Source: an uncultured Paracoccus sp. (GTDB taxonomy: Bacteria; Pseudomonadota; Alphaproteobacteria; Rhodobacterales; Rhodobacteraceae). Taken from it: a stretch of DNA of 64,000 nt. Location of the stretch: the NCBI GenBank assembly GCA_934533075.1, contig CAKTBJ010000001.1, positions 62,001 through 126,000 of the forward strand. The letters run 5' to 3'. Positions 28,003-37,773 of the stretch are shown piece by piece (position 1 is the first letter of the stretch; each line of letters begins with the position of its first letter). Below the pieces are notes generated by a model that was not told the origin of the DNA, made no database searches, and worked only from the letters and a program-made list of their open reading frames with translations. Both the position numbers and the translations under genes were made by a program.

Positions 28003-28671
28003 ATGACCATCCGCTCTCATCCCGCGCTGGACGCCATCCGCGCCCGCATTGCCGCCGCAGAGGCCGGGGCCGGCCGCGCACTCGGCAGCGTTACCCTGAT
28101 CGCCGTCAGCAAGGTCCAGCCCCATGACCGGGTGGAGGCGGTGCTGGCCGCCGGCCACCGCATCTTCGGCGAGAATTACGTGCAGGAGGCGCAAGGCAAG
28201 TGGCCCGCCTGGCGCGACGCCTTTCCCGATGTGGACCTGCATATGATCGGCCCCTTGCAGACCAACAAGCTGAACGCCGCCTTGCGCCTGTTCGACGCCA
28301 TCCACACGCTGGACCGCCCTTCGCTGGCCGCGAAGCTGGCCGGGGTCGTGCAGCGCGGCGGCGCCTGTCCGCAGCTTTTCGTGCAGGTGAATACCGGGCG
28401 CGAGCCGCAGAAGGCGGGGGTGCTGCCCGAGGACCTTGACGGCTTCCTGCGCGATTGCCGGGGCATGGACCTGCCGCTTCACGGGCTGATGTGCATCCCA
28501 CCCGACGGCACCGACCCGGTGCCGCATTTCCGTGCCCTGCGCGGCATGGCCGAGGCGGCCGGCCTGCCGGGCCTCTCGATGGGCATGAGCGGCGATTACG
28601 AGGCAGCGATCGCCGAGGGCGCCACGCATATTCGCGTCGGCAGCGCGATTTTCGGCGCTCGGGATTACTGA
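28003..28671 (+). CDS. YggS family pyridoxal phosphate homeostasis protein
   Basis: A 222-aa PLP-binding protein of the alanine racemase N-terminal fold. The PLP lysine is Lys37 in LIAVSKVQP; FGENYVQEAQGKW, HMIGPLQTNK and SMGMSGDYEAAIAEGATHIRVGSAIFG are the other conserved blocks. The family (YggS/PLPBP) controls free PLP levels and amino acid pools rather than acting as a racemase. The ATG at 28003 is chosen because the conserved N-terminus starts there; a more upstream ATG at 27961 lies close to the porin terminator. A gene for an SDR protein follows 19 bp later. Confidence 0.92.
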   Translation: MTIRSHPALDAIRARIAAAEAGAGRALGSVTLIAVSKVQPHDRVEAVLAAGHRIFGENYVQEAQGKWPAWRDAFPDVDLHMIGPLQTNKLNAALRLFDAIHTLDRPSLAAKLAGVVQRGGACPQLFVQVNTGREPQKAGVLPEDLDGFLRDCRGMDLPLHGLMCIPPDGTDPVPHFRALRGMAEAAGLPGLSMGMSGDYEAAIAEGATHIRVGSAIFGARDY

Positions 28672-28690
28672 ACAACAAACGGAGGCAGCA

Positions 28691-29473
28691 ATGGATCTGG
28701 GAATCAGGGGCAAGCGCGGGCTGGTCTGCGCGGCATCGAAGGGGCTGGGGCGCGGCTGTGCCGAGGCGCTGGCCGAGGCCGGCGTCGATCTGGTCATCAA
28801 TGCTCGCAGCGCCGACGTGCTGGCCCGCACCGCCGGGGAAATCGCCGACAAGCATGGGGTCAGCGTGGTGCCTGTCGCCGGCGACATCACCACCGAATCC
28901 GGCCGCGCCGCCGTGCTGGAGGCTCTGGGCGGGCAGGCCGACATCCTGGTCAACAATGCCGGCGGGCCGCCGCCCGGCAATTGGACCGACTGGACGCGCG
29001 AGGATTTCATCAAGGCGCTGGACGGCAACATGCTGTCGGCCATCGCCTTGATGCAGGCGCTGGTGCCCGGCATGATGGAACGCGGCTGGGGCCGGGTGGT
29101 GAACATCACCTCGGGGGCCGTGCGTTCGCCCATCCCGGTGCTGGGCCTGTCGAACACGGCGCGCGCCGGGCTGACCGGCTTCGTGGCCGGCATGTCGCGT
29201 CAGGTGGCGCCGCGCGGGGTGGTGGTGAACAACCTGCTGCCCGGCATCCATGCCACCGACCGCGCCGACAGCCTGGACGGCGCCGTGGCCAAGGCCGAGG
29301 GCATCAGCCTGGATGCCGCGCGCGAGAAACGCGCCGCCGGCATCCCGGCGCGCCGTTATGGCCTGGCGGGCGATTTCGGTGCCGCCTGCGCCTTCCTGTG
29401 CAGCCAGCAGGCGCAGTTCATCATCGGCCAGAACCTGCTGGCCGATGGCGGCGCGTTCAATTCGACGATGTAA
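28691..29473 (+). CDS. SDR family protein with substituted catalytic residues (BKR-like)
   Basis: A 260-aa short-chain dehydrogenase-like protein. The fold is evident: NNAGG at 88-92, NITSG with Ser141, and C-terminal FIIGQNLLADGG. However, the nucleotide motif TGxxxGxG is replaced by CAASKGLGRG, and where YxxxK should be the sequence reads SNTAR (Ser154, Arg158), so neither the catalytic Tyr nor Lys is present. A known SDR subgroup resembling beta-ketoacyl reductases shares these substitutions, with no established reaction. GGAGGCAGCA gives a good ribosome-binding site. It may be co-transcribed with the YggS gene 19 bp upstream. Confidence 0.85.
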   Translation: MDLGIRGKRGLVCAASKGLGRGCAEALAEAGVDLVINARSADVLARTAGEIADKHGVSVVPVAGDITTESGRAAVLEALGGQADILVNNAGGPPPGNWTDWTREDFIKALDGNMLSAIALMQALVPGMMERGWGRVVNITSGAVRSPIPVLGLSNTARAGLTGFVAGMSRQVAPRGVVVNNLLPGIHATDRADSLDGAVAKAEGISLDAAREKRAAGIPARRYGLAGDFGAACAFLCSQQAQFIIGQNLLADGGAFNSTM

Positions 29474-29478
29474 GGGCG

Positions 29479-29498
29479 GGCCGGGGGCGACCCCGGCC
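29479..29498. terminator. Short GC hairpin between convergent SDR and parB genes
   Basis: GGCCGGGG and CCCCGGCC close on a GCGA tetraloop-like turn in the 24-bp gap between two convergent genes. There is no T-run on either side, so it may be a bidirectional barrier more than a classical terminator. Confidence 0.4.
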
Positions 29499-30370
29499 TA
29501 GTGCCCCGCGAGGATCTGGACCAGCCGGTCGAGCTGGTCCAGATCGCGATAGCTGATCGTCACCTTGCCGCCGTGGGCGCTGGCGTCGATGGTCACCCGC
29601 ATGCGCAGATGGGCGGACAGATCGCCTTCCAGCGCGCGGGTATCGGCATCCTTGTGGCTGTGCGCACGCGGCATCCGGGGCTGGTTCGAGACCTTGACCA
29701 TCGCCTCGGTCTCGCGGACCGAAAGCCCGCGGTCGATCACCTTGCGCGCCAGCGCCACCGGATCGCGGGCCGTGACCAGCGCGCGGGCATGGCCGGCAGA
29801 AAGCTGGCCGTCGCGGACATGGTTCTGCACCGGCTCCGGCAGGGTCAGCAGGCGCAGGTGGTTTGCGACATGGGCGCGGCTTTTATGCAGCGATTCGGCC
29901 AGTTGCTCCTGCGTGTGGTGAAAGCGTTCCATCAATTGGCGATAGGCGGCGGCTTCCTCGATGGCGTTCAGGTCGGCGCGCTGGATATTCTCGACGATGG
30001 CGACCTCAAGCACCTCGTCATCGGTGAATTCCCGAACGATGACAGGCACTTCGTGCAGTTGCGCCAGTTGCGAGGCCCGCCAGCGGCGTTCGCCGGCGAC
30101 AAGCTGGTAAAGGCCCGGCTCCTCGGGATGGGCGCGCACGATCAGCGGTTGCAGGATACCCCGCGCCCGGATCGAGGCGGCCAGCTCGTCCAGCGCCTCC
30201 TGGGTGAACTGGCGGCGCGGCTGGTCGGGATTGGGCACCACCTGCTCAATGGGCAGGGTGCGGCGTTCGCCGTCGCGGGTGGGTTCCGAGAGGTCGGGAC
30301 CGAGGTCGGCATCGGCCATCAGGGCGCTGAGGCCCCGGCCAAGGCCGTAGCGGTCAGGTTTGGGCGCCAT
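29498..30370 (-). CDS. parB: Chromosome partitioning protein ParB
   Basis: A 290-aa CTP-dependent DNA clamp that loads at parS. The N-terminus RYGLGRGLSALMAD is the ParA-stimulating end seen in chromosomal ParBs; GERRWRAS (93-100) is the CTP-binding box; the helix-turn-helix lies around residues 145-175 (HTQEQLAESLHKSRAHVANHLRLL). The C-terminal dimerisation domain ends at residue 290. It overlaps parA by 17 bp. Three perfect parS sites occur in this window (31711, 42922, 50662), consistent with a working ori-proximal ParABS system. Confidence 0.96.
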   Translation of the reverse strand: MAPKPDRYGLGRGLSALMADADLGPDLSEPTRDGERRTLPIEQVVPNPDQPRRQFTQEALDELAASIRARGILQPLIVRAHPEEPGLYQLVAGERRWRASQLAQLHEVPVIVREFTDDEVLEVAIVENIQRADLNAIEEAAAYRQLMERFHHTQEQLAESLHKSRAHVANHLRLLTLPEPVQNHVRDGQLSAGHARALVTARDPVALARKVIDRGLSVRETEAMVKVSNQPRMPRAHSHKDADTRALEGDLSAHLRMRVTIDASAHGGKVTISYRDLDQLDRLVQILAGH

Positions 30371-31166
30371 GACGGCCTCCTTTGCGGTGACGGACGAGGA
30401 ATTCCGCGGCCAGCGCCCGATAGGCCTCGCTGCCGCGCGAATTGGGGTCATAGCGCAGCACGGACATGCCATGCGAGGGGGCCTCGGACAGGCGCACGTT
30501 GCGCGGCACCACGGTCTTGTAGACCATCGGGCCGAGGGTGGCGCGGGCATCGGCCTCGACCTGCGCCGACAGGCGGTTGCGGGCGTCGGACATGGTCATC
30601 ACGATCCCGTCCACGCTGAGCGCCGGATTGGCGCCGCCGCGCACCCCGCGCACCGTGGTCAGCAGTTGCGAGAGGCCTTCCAGCGCCAGGAATTCGGCCT
30701 GGAGCGGCACCAGCACCCGATCGGCAGCGACCAGCGCGTTCAGGGTCAGCAGGCCCAGCGCCGGCGGGCAGTCGATCAGGGTGATGCAGTCCTGCACCCC
30801 GCCGCGCAGCGCCCGGCGCAGGAGGTTGAAGCGGCGCGGGTCCTCGGCGAAGTCGCGCTCGGCCGAGGCCAGATCCGAGGTGGCGCCGATGATGGAGAGG
30901 TTATCGACGGCGGTATCCAGCGCGGCCTCCTCGGGCGAGGCATCGGCGGAGAGCAGGTCATAGCTGGTCAGGGCGCGCGCCTCGGGCGGGATGCCCAGGC
31001 CGGTGGAGGCGTTGCCCTGCGGGTCGAGGTCGATCAGCCGGACCCGGTGGCCCAGATCGGCCAGCGCCACGGCCAGGTTCATCGCCGTGGTGGTCTTGCC
31101 GACGCCACCCTTCTGGTTGGCGATGGCGATGATCGGCGGGTCAGAGAGGGGCGATTTGGGTGACAT
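30354..31166 (-). CDS. parA: Chromosome partitioning ATPase ParA
   Basis: A 270-aa ATPase with the deviant Walker A NQKGGVGKTT (residues 17-26) whose first lysine (Lys19) completes the active site of the dimer. RLIDLDPQGNASTGLG is the switch I region and TLIDCPPALGLLTLNAL the Walker B region. It binds DNA non-specifically and moves ParB-parS complexes. The start at 31166 overlaps the end of rsmG by 26 bp. Gene order rsmG-parA-parB is the standard chromosomal arrangement near replication origins. Confidence 0.96.
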   Translation of the reverse strand: MSPKSPLSDPPIIAIANQKGGVGKTTTAMNLAVALADLGHRVRLIDLDPQGNASTGLGIPPEARALTSYDLLSADASPEEAALDTAVDNLSIIGATSDLASAERDFAEDPRRFNLLRRALRGGVQDCITLIDCPPALGLLTLNALVAADRVLVPLQAEFLALEGLSQLLTTVRGVRGGANPALSVDGIVMTMSDARNRLSAQVEADARATLGPMVYKTVVPRNVRLSEAPSHGMSVLRYDPNSRGSEAYRALAAEFLVRHRKGGRHGAQT

Positions 31167-31731
31167 GCAGGATCGTCGCCTCTGGGTCCGTGCGGCTGGG
31201 CTGCGGCTCGACGTTGAATTGCCAGAGGGTTCTGGCGTCGTGGATTTCCTGCTGCCAGCGGGCGCCCTTCATCAGCCAGGCCGCGCCGCCGGGCGCAAGA
31301 TGCTGGTGGACATATGACATGAGGCGCGGCAAGGGCGCAAGCGCGCGGGCGCTGACCACGGCGGCCTTTTGCGCGGGGGCGGCCTCGATGCGCTGGGTCA
31401 GGACGGTGGTATCGCGCAGGCCAAGCTCCCGGATCACGGTTTGCAGGAAGGCGGATTTGCGGCGGTCGGATTCGATCAGCGTCACCGGCACGCCGCGCCC
31501 CTGCGCCGCAATGGCCACCACCAGCCCCGGAAAGCCGCCGCCGCTGCCCAGGTCGCACCAGCTTTGCCGCCGGGGGTCGGCCAGCGTGAACAGTTGCAGG
31601 CTGTCGGCGATATGGCGTTGCTCCAGCTCGGCCACCGTGCCCCGCGCGATCAGGTTGATGCGCGGCGTCCATTTGCGGACCAGCCGCGCATAGTCCGCCA
31701 GCAGGTCCGTTGTTTCACGTGAAACAGTCAT
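31141..31731 (-). CDS. rsmG: 16S rRNA (guanine-527-N7)-methyltransferase
   Basis: A 196-aa methyltransferase that modifies G527 of 16S rRNA. The SAM-binding motif is [11 protein letters not shown] at residues 60-70; ADSLQLF and [11 protein letters not shown] are also typical. The ATG at 31731 overlaps the mnmG stop by 4 bp. The first codons (M-T-V-S-R-E-T) are encoded by a perfect parS site, a feature known from several bacteria, so the N-terminus is fixed by partitioning as well as by the enzyme. Confidence 0.95.
   Translation of the reverse strand: MTVSRETTDLLADYARLVRKWTPRINLIARGTVAELEQRHIADSLQLFTLADPRRQSWCDLGSGGGFPGLVVAIAAQGRGVPVTLIESDRRKSAFLQTVIRELGLRDTTVLTQRIEAAPAQKAAVVSARALAPLPRLMSYVHQHLAPGGAAWLMKGARWQQEIHDARTLWQFNVEPQPSRTDPEATILHVTQIAPL
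31711..31726. promoter_or_regulatory. parS site (within the start of rsmG)
   Basis: Perfect 16-bp palindrome TGTTTCACGTGAAACA, the consensus ParB-binding site. It covers codons 2-7 of rsmG and lies about 5.1 kb from the proposed oriC and 1.3 kb from parB. Confidence 0.97.
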
Positions 31732-33578
31732 GCCGCGCGGCGGGCGTGCAAAGTGGCGAGGATCAGGGTCAGCGCCGCCGGGGTCATGCCGTCGATCCGC
31801 GCGGCATCGGCCAGCGTCGCCGGTTGCGCCGCCGTCAGCTTGCCGCGCAGTTCGGCCGACAGGCTGGGCAGGGCGGTATAATCGAAGCCGGGCGGGATGG
31901 CGGTGGCGGTATCGCGCGCCAGCGCCTCGGCCTCGCGGGCCTGACGCTCGGCATAGGGGGCATAGAGGGTATCGGCCGCCAGATCGGCCAGATGCGCCGG
32001 ATCGTGGGCGGGCAGATCGACCAGCCTGCCGATATGGTCCAGCCCGATGCCGTCCTGCACCAGCAGATCGAGACCGCTGCGGCGGGTGCCGTCCTGACGG
32101 GTCTGGAAACCCTGCTCTTCCAGCATCCTGGGGGTGAAACTGGCTGCCGTCAGCGCATCGCGCAAGGCCGCGATGCCGGCCAGCTTGGCGGCGAAGGCGG
32201 CCTGCCGGGCCGGGCCGACGATGCCCAATTCGATCCCGGCCGGGGTCAGGCGGCGGTCGGCATTGTCGGCGCGCAGGCTGAGGCGGTATTCGGCGCGCGA
32301 GGTGAACATGCGATAAGGCTCGGCAATCCCCCGCGTCACCAGATCGTCGATCAGCACGCCGATATAGCTGTCGCCGCGGCCGGGGCGCCACAGCGCCGCG
32401 CCGCCCACCAGCCGCGCCGCGTTCAGCCCGGCCACCAGCCCCTGCGCGGCGGCCTCCTCGTAACCCGTGGTGCCGTTGATCTGCCCGGCGAGGAACAGAC
32501 CCGGCAGCGCCTTCAGCGCCAGATGATGGTCCAGCGCGCGCGGGTCGATATGGTCGTATTCCACCGCATAGCCCGGCTGCACGATCCGCGCCCGGCCCAT
32601 GCCGGCCATGCTGCGGACATAGGCCAGCTGCACATCCTCGGGCAGCGAGGTCGAGATGCCGTTCGGATAGACCAGATCGCTGTCCAGCCCCTCCGGCTCC
32701 AGGAACACCTGATGGCTGTCCTTGTCGGCAAAGCGCACCACCTTGTCCTCGATGGAGGGGCAATAGCGCGGCCCGACCCCCTCGATATGCCCGCCATACA
32801 TGGCCGAACGCGACAGGTTTTCGCGGATGATCTCATGCGTTTGCGCATTGGTATGGGTGATGCGGCAAGCCACCTGTTCCAGCACCGGGGCGCGGTTGAG
32901 ATAGGACAGCATCACCGGCTGGTCGTCACCCGGCTGCGCCTCAAGGCTGTCCCAGTCGATGCTGTCGAGGGCGATGCGCGGCGGCGTCCCGGTCTTCAGC
33001 CGGCCCATCGGCAGGCCGAGGCCGCGCAACTGCCGCGCCAGCAGGGAGGACGCCGCGTCCCCCCAGCGCCCGGCGGGGCGGGACTGGTCGCCGACATGGA
33101 TCAGCCCGCCCAGGAAGGTGCCGGTGGTCAGCACCACGGCACCGGCGGAGAGGGTCTCGCCGCTGGCCAGGACCACGCCGGTCACGCGGCCTTCGGTCAG
33201 GTCCAGCCCGGTGACCTCGGCCAGCACCACCTCAAGGTTCGGGGTGGCGTCGATCAAGGCCTGCGTGGCCTTGCGGAACTGCTTGCGGTCGGATTGCAGG
33301 CGCGGGCCTTGCACCGCCGGTCCCTTGCGGCGGTTCAGCAGGCGGAACTGGATGCCCGAGGCATCCGCCGTCCGCGCGATGATGCCGTCCAGCGCATCGA
33401 CCTCGCGCACCAGATGGCCCTTGCCGATGCCGCCCATCGCCGGGTTGCAGGACATGGTGCCGATATCGTCGCGGCGCATGGTCACCAAAGCCACGCGCGC
33501 GCCGAACCGGGCTGCCGCACTGGCCGCCTCGCAACCGGCATGACCGGCGCCGATCACGATCACATCGAATCGCTTCAT
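31728..33578 (-). CDS. mnmG: tRNA uridine-34 5-carboxymethylaminomethyl modification enzyme MnmG
   Basis: A 616-aa FAD protein that, with MnmE, builds the cmnm5 group on U34 of several tRNAs. The dinucleotide fold is [25 protein letters not shown] (first 20 residues visible), followed by [22 protein letters not shown] and the C-terminal helical domain. Length is normal. It ends in a 4-bp overlap with rsmG and starts 6 bp after mnmE, so both modification subunits are made from one mRNA. Confidence 0.97.
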   Translation of the reverse strand: MKRFDVIVIGAGHAGCEAASAAARFGARVALVTMRRDDIGTMSCNPAMGGIGKGHLVREVDALDGIIARTADASGIQFRLLNRRKGPAVQGPRLQSDRKQFRKATQALIDATPNLEVVLAEVTGLDLTEGRVTGVVLASGETLSAGAVVLTTGTFLGGLIHVGDQSRPAGRWGDAASSLLARQLRGLGLPMGRLKTGTPPRIALDSIDWDSLEAQPGDDQPVMLSYLNRAPVLEQVACRITHTNAQTHEIIRENLSRSAMYGGHIEGVGPRYCPSIEDKVVRFADKDSHQVFLEPEGLDSDLVYPNGISTSLPEDVQLAYVRSMAGMGRARIVQPGYAVEYDHIDPRALDHHLALKALPGLFLAGQINGTTGYEEAAAQGLVAGLNAARLVGGAALWRPGRGDSYIGVLIDDLVTRGIAEPYRMFTSRAEYRLSLRADNADRRLTPAGIELGIVGPARQAAFAAKLAGIAALRDALTAASFTPRMLEEQGFQTRQDGTRRSGLDLLVQDGIGLDHIGRLVDLPAHDPAHLADLAADTLYAPYAERQAREAEALARDTATAIPPGFDYTALPSLSAELRGKLTAAQPATLADAARIDGMTPAALTLILATLHARRAA

Positions 33579-33584
33579 GGTTCC

Positions 33585-34835
33585 CTATTTCCCGATGCAG
33601 AAGCGCGAGAATACCACGTCCAGATAATCCTCGGCACCCAACTTGCCAATAAGGCGATCCAGAGCCAGCGCCGCCTCGCGCACGCGCTCGGCCAGCAGTT
33701 CCGACGCCAGCCCCTCGATGCCCTCCAGCGCCGCCAGAGCCGCCCGCACACAGTCGGCCTGCCGCTGGTGGGCGATCAGCCCGGCACCGGCCACACGCCC
33801 GCGCAGGGCGCCTTCCAGCGCCGCCATCATCGCGTCGATCCCGGCGCCGGTCCGGGCCGAGACCCCGCCGCCCGCATCCGCCTTGGAGCGATAGGCCAGA
33901 TCCCCCTCGCGCCACAGGTCCGGGTCCACGCGCCCCTCCGGGTCCAAGTGAATGCGCAGGTCCGCATCCGCCGCACGGGTGCGGGCGCGGGCGATGCCGA
34001 TGGATTCGATCTCGTCCTGCGCCTCGCGCAGCCCGGCGGTGTCGAGGAAGGTCACCGCCATGCTGCCGACCTCGGCATGGAACTCGATCACGTCGCGGGT
34101 GGTGCCGGCGATGGGGCTGACGATGGCGACCTCGCGCCCCGCCAAGGCATTCATCAGGCTGGATTTCCCGGCATTCGGCGGGCCGACCACGGCCACCGTG
34201 AACCCCGCCCGCAACCGCTCTGCCGCCGGATAACCGCGCAGGGCGGCAGCCAGCGAGGCACGCATTTCGGCCAGACGGGCATGGACCTCGGGTGGCACCT
34301 CGTCGGGCACCTCCTCGTCGGCAAAGTCGATGCTGGCCATGATCAAGGCCCCAGCGTCGATCAGCCCCGTGCGCCAGCCGGAGACCTGCGCAGCCAGATC
34401 GCCCTCGGCCACCCGCATCGCCAGCCGGCGCTGGGCCTCGGTCTCGGCAGCCAGCAGATCGCCCAGACCCTCGACATCGACCAAGGCCATGCGGCCGTTG
34501 ATGAAGGCGCGGCGGGTGAACTCGCCGGCCTCGGCCAGGCGCAAGCCCCGTGCGGCCAGCGCCTGCATGATACGGCGGGCAATGACCGGCGCGCCGTGCA
34601 GATGAAATTCGACGACTTCCTCGCCGGTAAAGCTGGCCCCCGCAGGGAAATGCAGCACCAGCGCCCGGTCCAGCACCTCGGCCCCGTCGCACAACCGACG
34701 CAAGCCGGCCTGCCGGGGTGGGGGCAAAGGCCCGGCCAGCTCGGCGGCAACCTCCGCCGCCCGCGCCCCGCTGATCCGCAGCACCGACACGCCGCCGCGG
34801 CCCGGAGGCGTCGCTTCGGCGTAGATCGTTTCCAT
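33585..34835 (-). CDS. mnmE: tRNA modification GTPase MnmE
   Basis: A 416-aa GTPase, partner of MnmG. Residues 1-115 form the folate-binding domain, the G domain is inserted in a helical domain. G1 is GPPNAGKS (218-225), G2 TTRD (245-248), G3 DTAG (265-268). G4, normally NKxD, reads SKAD (317-320), and G5 is SARTG (326-330). The catalytic C-terminal CIGK (413-416) is intact. Slightly shorter than the ~450-aa enterobacterial protein. It starts 1 bp downstream of the rho stop. Confidence 0.95.
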   Translation of the reverse strand: METIYAEATPPGRGGVSVLRISGARAAEVAAELAGPLPPPRQAGLRRLCDGAEVLDRALVLHFPAGASFTGEEVVEFHLHGAPVIARRIMQALAARGLRLAEAGEFTRRAFINGRMALVDVEGLGDLLAAETEAQRRLAMRVAEGDLAAQVSGWRTGLIDAGALIMASIDFADEEVPDEVPPEVHARLAEMRASLAAALRGYPAAERLRAGFTVAVVGPPNAGKSSLMNALAGREVAIVSPIAGTTRDVIEFHAEVGSMAVTFLDTAGLREAQDEIESIGIARARTRAADADLRIHLDPEGRVDPDLWREGDLAYRSKADAGGGVSARTGAGIDAMMAALEGALRGRVAGAGLIAHQRQADCVRAALAALEGIEGLASELLAERVREAALALDRLIGKLGAEDYLDVVFSRFCIGK

Positions 34836-34836
34836 C

Positions 34837-36114
<1,278 letters not shown>

Positions 36115-36242
36115 CATCTCACCTTGCACGGCGCACATCTCGGGCGGATGGCGGGCGCGGCTATGTCATGGAAAAACCCCGTGCCGGACGGCCGGGTGCG
36201 CGTCATCTAGGGGTTTTGGCGCACAGAGTCAACGATTCCGCG

Positions 36243-36680
36243 TCAGAACCGCACGATCACCGCGGCGACGATCAGGATCATCAGCAGGGTGGGGACTTCG
36301 TTCATCATCCGGTAATAGCGGCCGCTGCGGCCACGGCCAGCGGCCAGCGCCCGCATCTCGATGCGGCAGCGGACATGAAACGCCGTCATCGCCAGCACGC
36401 AGGCGGCCTTGACCCAGGCCCAGGCGGCGGACCAGTCCACGGCGCCCATCGCTACCAGGGCCAGCCCGCAGGCCCAGGCGACCATCATCGCCGGGTTCAT
36501 GATCAGGCGATACAGCTTGGCCTCCATGATGCGGAAGCTGGCGGCGGGTTCTGCCCCTTCGCCGCGTTCGGCGTGATAGACGAACAGGCGCGGCAAATAG
36601 AAGATTCCGGCCATCCAGGCGATCACGGCCATGACATGCACGGCCTTCACCCAAGGATAGACTGCGCCAAGCCCGGCCAT
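36243..36680 (-). CDS. hemJ: Protoporphyrinogen oxidase HemJ
   Basis: A 145-aa integral membrane protein with four spans. It has the conserved WVKAVHVMAVIAWMAGIFYLPRLFVYH block (His near residues 14 and 33) and a C-terminal YYRMMNEVPTLLMILIV that define HemJ. It oxidises protoporphyrinogen IX in heme synthesis in bacteria that lack HemG/HemY. The frame is open 31 codons further upstream, but the conserved start MAGLGAVYPWVKAVHV is at 36680. It borders the oriC segment on its left side. Confidence 0.92.
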   Translation of the reverse strand: MAGLGAVYPWVKAVHVMAVIAWMAGIFYLPRLFVYHAERGEGAEPAASFRIMEAKLYRLIMNPAMMVAWACGLALVAMGAVDWSAAWAWVKAACVLAMTAFHVRCRIEMRALAAGRGRSGRYYRMMNEVPTLLMILIVAAVIVRF

Positions 36681-36859
36681 CGTGTCGCCCCTTCCTCACA
36701 TCCGCCCTTCTTCTAAAGAAAAAGGAAAAGAAGAAAAGATGATGATGATATTGACCCTGTGGATGGCGGGACAAGCAGGTTGTCCCCGGTTTCGTCCACA
36801 GGAATCCGGTTGGGGACGGGCTGTGGAAATCTGTCCCATGATCTTGTGAAAGCCATGAA

Positions 36860-36872
36860 AATCAGCAATTTG
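36860..36872 (+). promoter_or_regulatory. Putative IHF-binding site inside oriC
   Basis: AATCAGCAATTTG fits WATCARNNNNTTR exactly and sits between DnaA-box-like motifs. IHF bends origin DNA in several alphaproteobacteria; binding here is inferred. Confidence 0.5.
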
Positions 36873-37069
36873 AGGCGGGATTATTCTGTGGATGGTTTTG
36901 GGATGGCGGCTTTGCCAACAGACCGGCAAAGGTCTCGGCACGAGTTATCCACCTGTGGATGAAGCGTCTGCGTTCGCCTTGGGTTCCGGGGATTTTCCCA
37001 CAGGGCTTGACCCGGAACCGGTTTGTCCCCAGCCTCCGCCCCGGCCTCTCCGAGGCGTTGCACACAGGT

Positions 37070-37078
37070 TTATCCACA
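37070..37078 (+). promoter_or_regulatory. Perfect DnaA box
   Basis: TTATCCACA, the consensus DnaA 9-mer, 48 bases upstream of the coaE ATG. It is the strongest of the DnaA-box-like motifs in the origin segment. Confidence 0.8.
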
Positions 37079-37125
37079 GGCTGCCGCCCCTTTTCCGGCG
37101 GGGCTGGCTGGGCTAGACCTTGGCC

Positions 37126-37773
37126 ATGAATCAGGCATCCGAAACCATCCGACAGGCCGCTGCCGGCATGCAAAAGCCGTTCCGGCTGGGGCTGACCGGC
37201 TCGATCGGCATGGGCAAATCCGCCACGGCGGAGCTGTTCCGGGCCGAGGGCTGCCCGGTCTGGGATGCCGATGCCGCCGTGCACCGGCTTTATGCGCCCG
37301 GCGGCGCGCTGGTCGGGCCGGTGGCGGCGCTGTTTCCCTCGGCGCTGAAGGCGGGGGGGATCGACCGCGTGGCGCTGAAGGCGGCGCTGGCGGGCGATGC
37401 GGATCGGCTGCGCGCGCTGGAGGCGGTGGTGCATCCCGCAACGGCCGAGGATCGCGCCGTCTTCTTTCGACAGGCCGAGGCGCAGCGGGCGGAGATAGCG
37501 GTTTTCGACGTGCCCTTGCTGTTCGAAACGGGGGCGGATGCACAGATGGATGGCGTGGCCGTGGTGTCGGTCGATGCGGAAACCCAGGCGCGGCGGGTGT
37601 TGGCGCGGCCGGGCATGACATTGGAAACGCTGGACTTCATCCGCTCTCGGCAGATGCCGGATGCGGAGAAGCGTGCCCGTGCCCGCTGGGTGATCCCCAC
37701 CGACACGCCGGACTCCGCGCGGGCCGCCGTCGCCGCGATCTGCGCCGAAATCAGGGGGCAGCGCGATGCGTGA
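37126..37773 (+). CDS. coaE: Dephospho-CoA kinase
   Basis: A 215-aa kinase that phosphorylates the 3'-hydroxyl of dephospho-CoA, the last step of CoA synthesis. The P-loop is LGLTGSIGMGKSAT near residue 25; CPVWDADAAVHRLY and the later VFDVPLLFETG are the other conserved blocks. The ATG at 37126 is chosen; an in-frame TTG at 37120 and an internal ATG at 37168 (MQKPFRLGLTG) are alternatives, the latter giving a more usual N-terminus length. It is the first gene right of oriC and overlaps dnaQ by 8 bp. Confidence 0.94.
   Translation: MNQASETIRQAAAGMQKPFRLGLTGSIGMGKSATAELFRAEGCPVWDADAAVHRLYAPGGALVGPVAALFPSALKAGGIDRVALKAALAGDADRLRALEAVVHPATAEDRAVFFRQAEAQRAEIAVFDVPLLFETGADAQMDGVAVVSVDAETQARRVLARPGMTLETLDFIRSRQMPDAEKRARARWVIPTDTPDSARAAVAAICAEIRGQRDA

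Larger units (their letters stand above)
36681..37125. other. Probable chromosomal replication origin (oriC)
   Basis: A 445-base gene-free segment rich in DnaA boxes. A perfect TTATCCACA lies at 37070-37078; near matches (8 of 9) form a head-to-head pair at 36945-36953 and 36954-36962; 7-of-9 matches occur at 36758, 36792, 36822, 36887 and 36994. An AT-rich purine tract at about 36711-36752 may be the unwinding element, and AATCAGCAATTTG (36860-36872) matches the IHF consensus. Genes diverge from it (hemJ-rho left, coaE-dnaQ right), and three parS sites lie within 14 kb. No other segment of the window has such a cluster. Confidence 0.88.
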
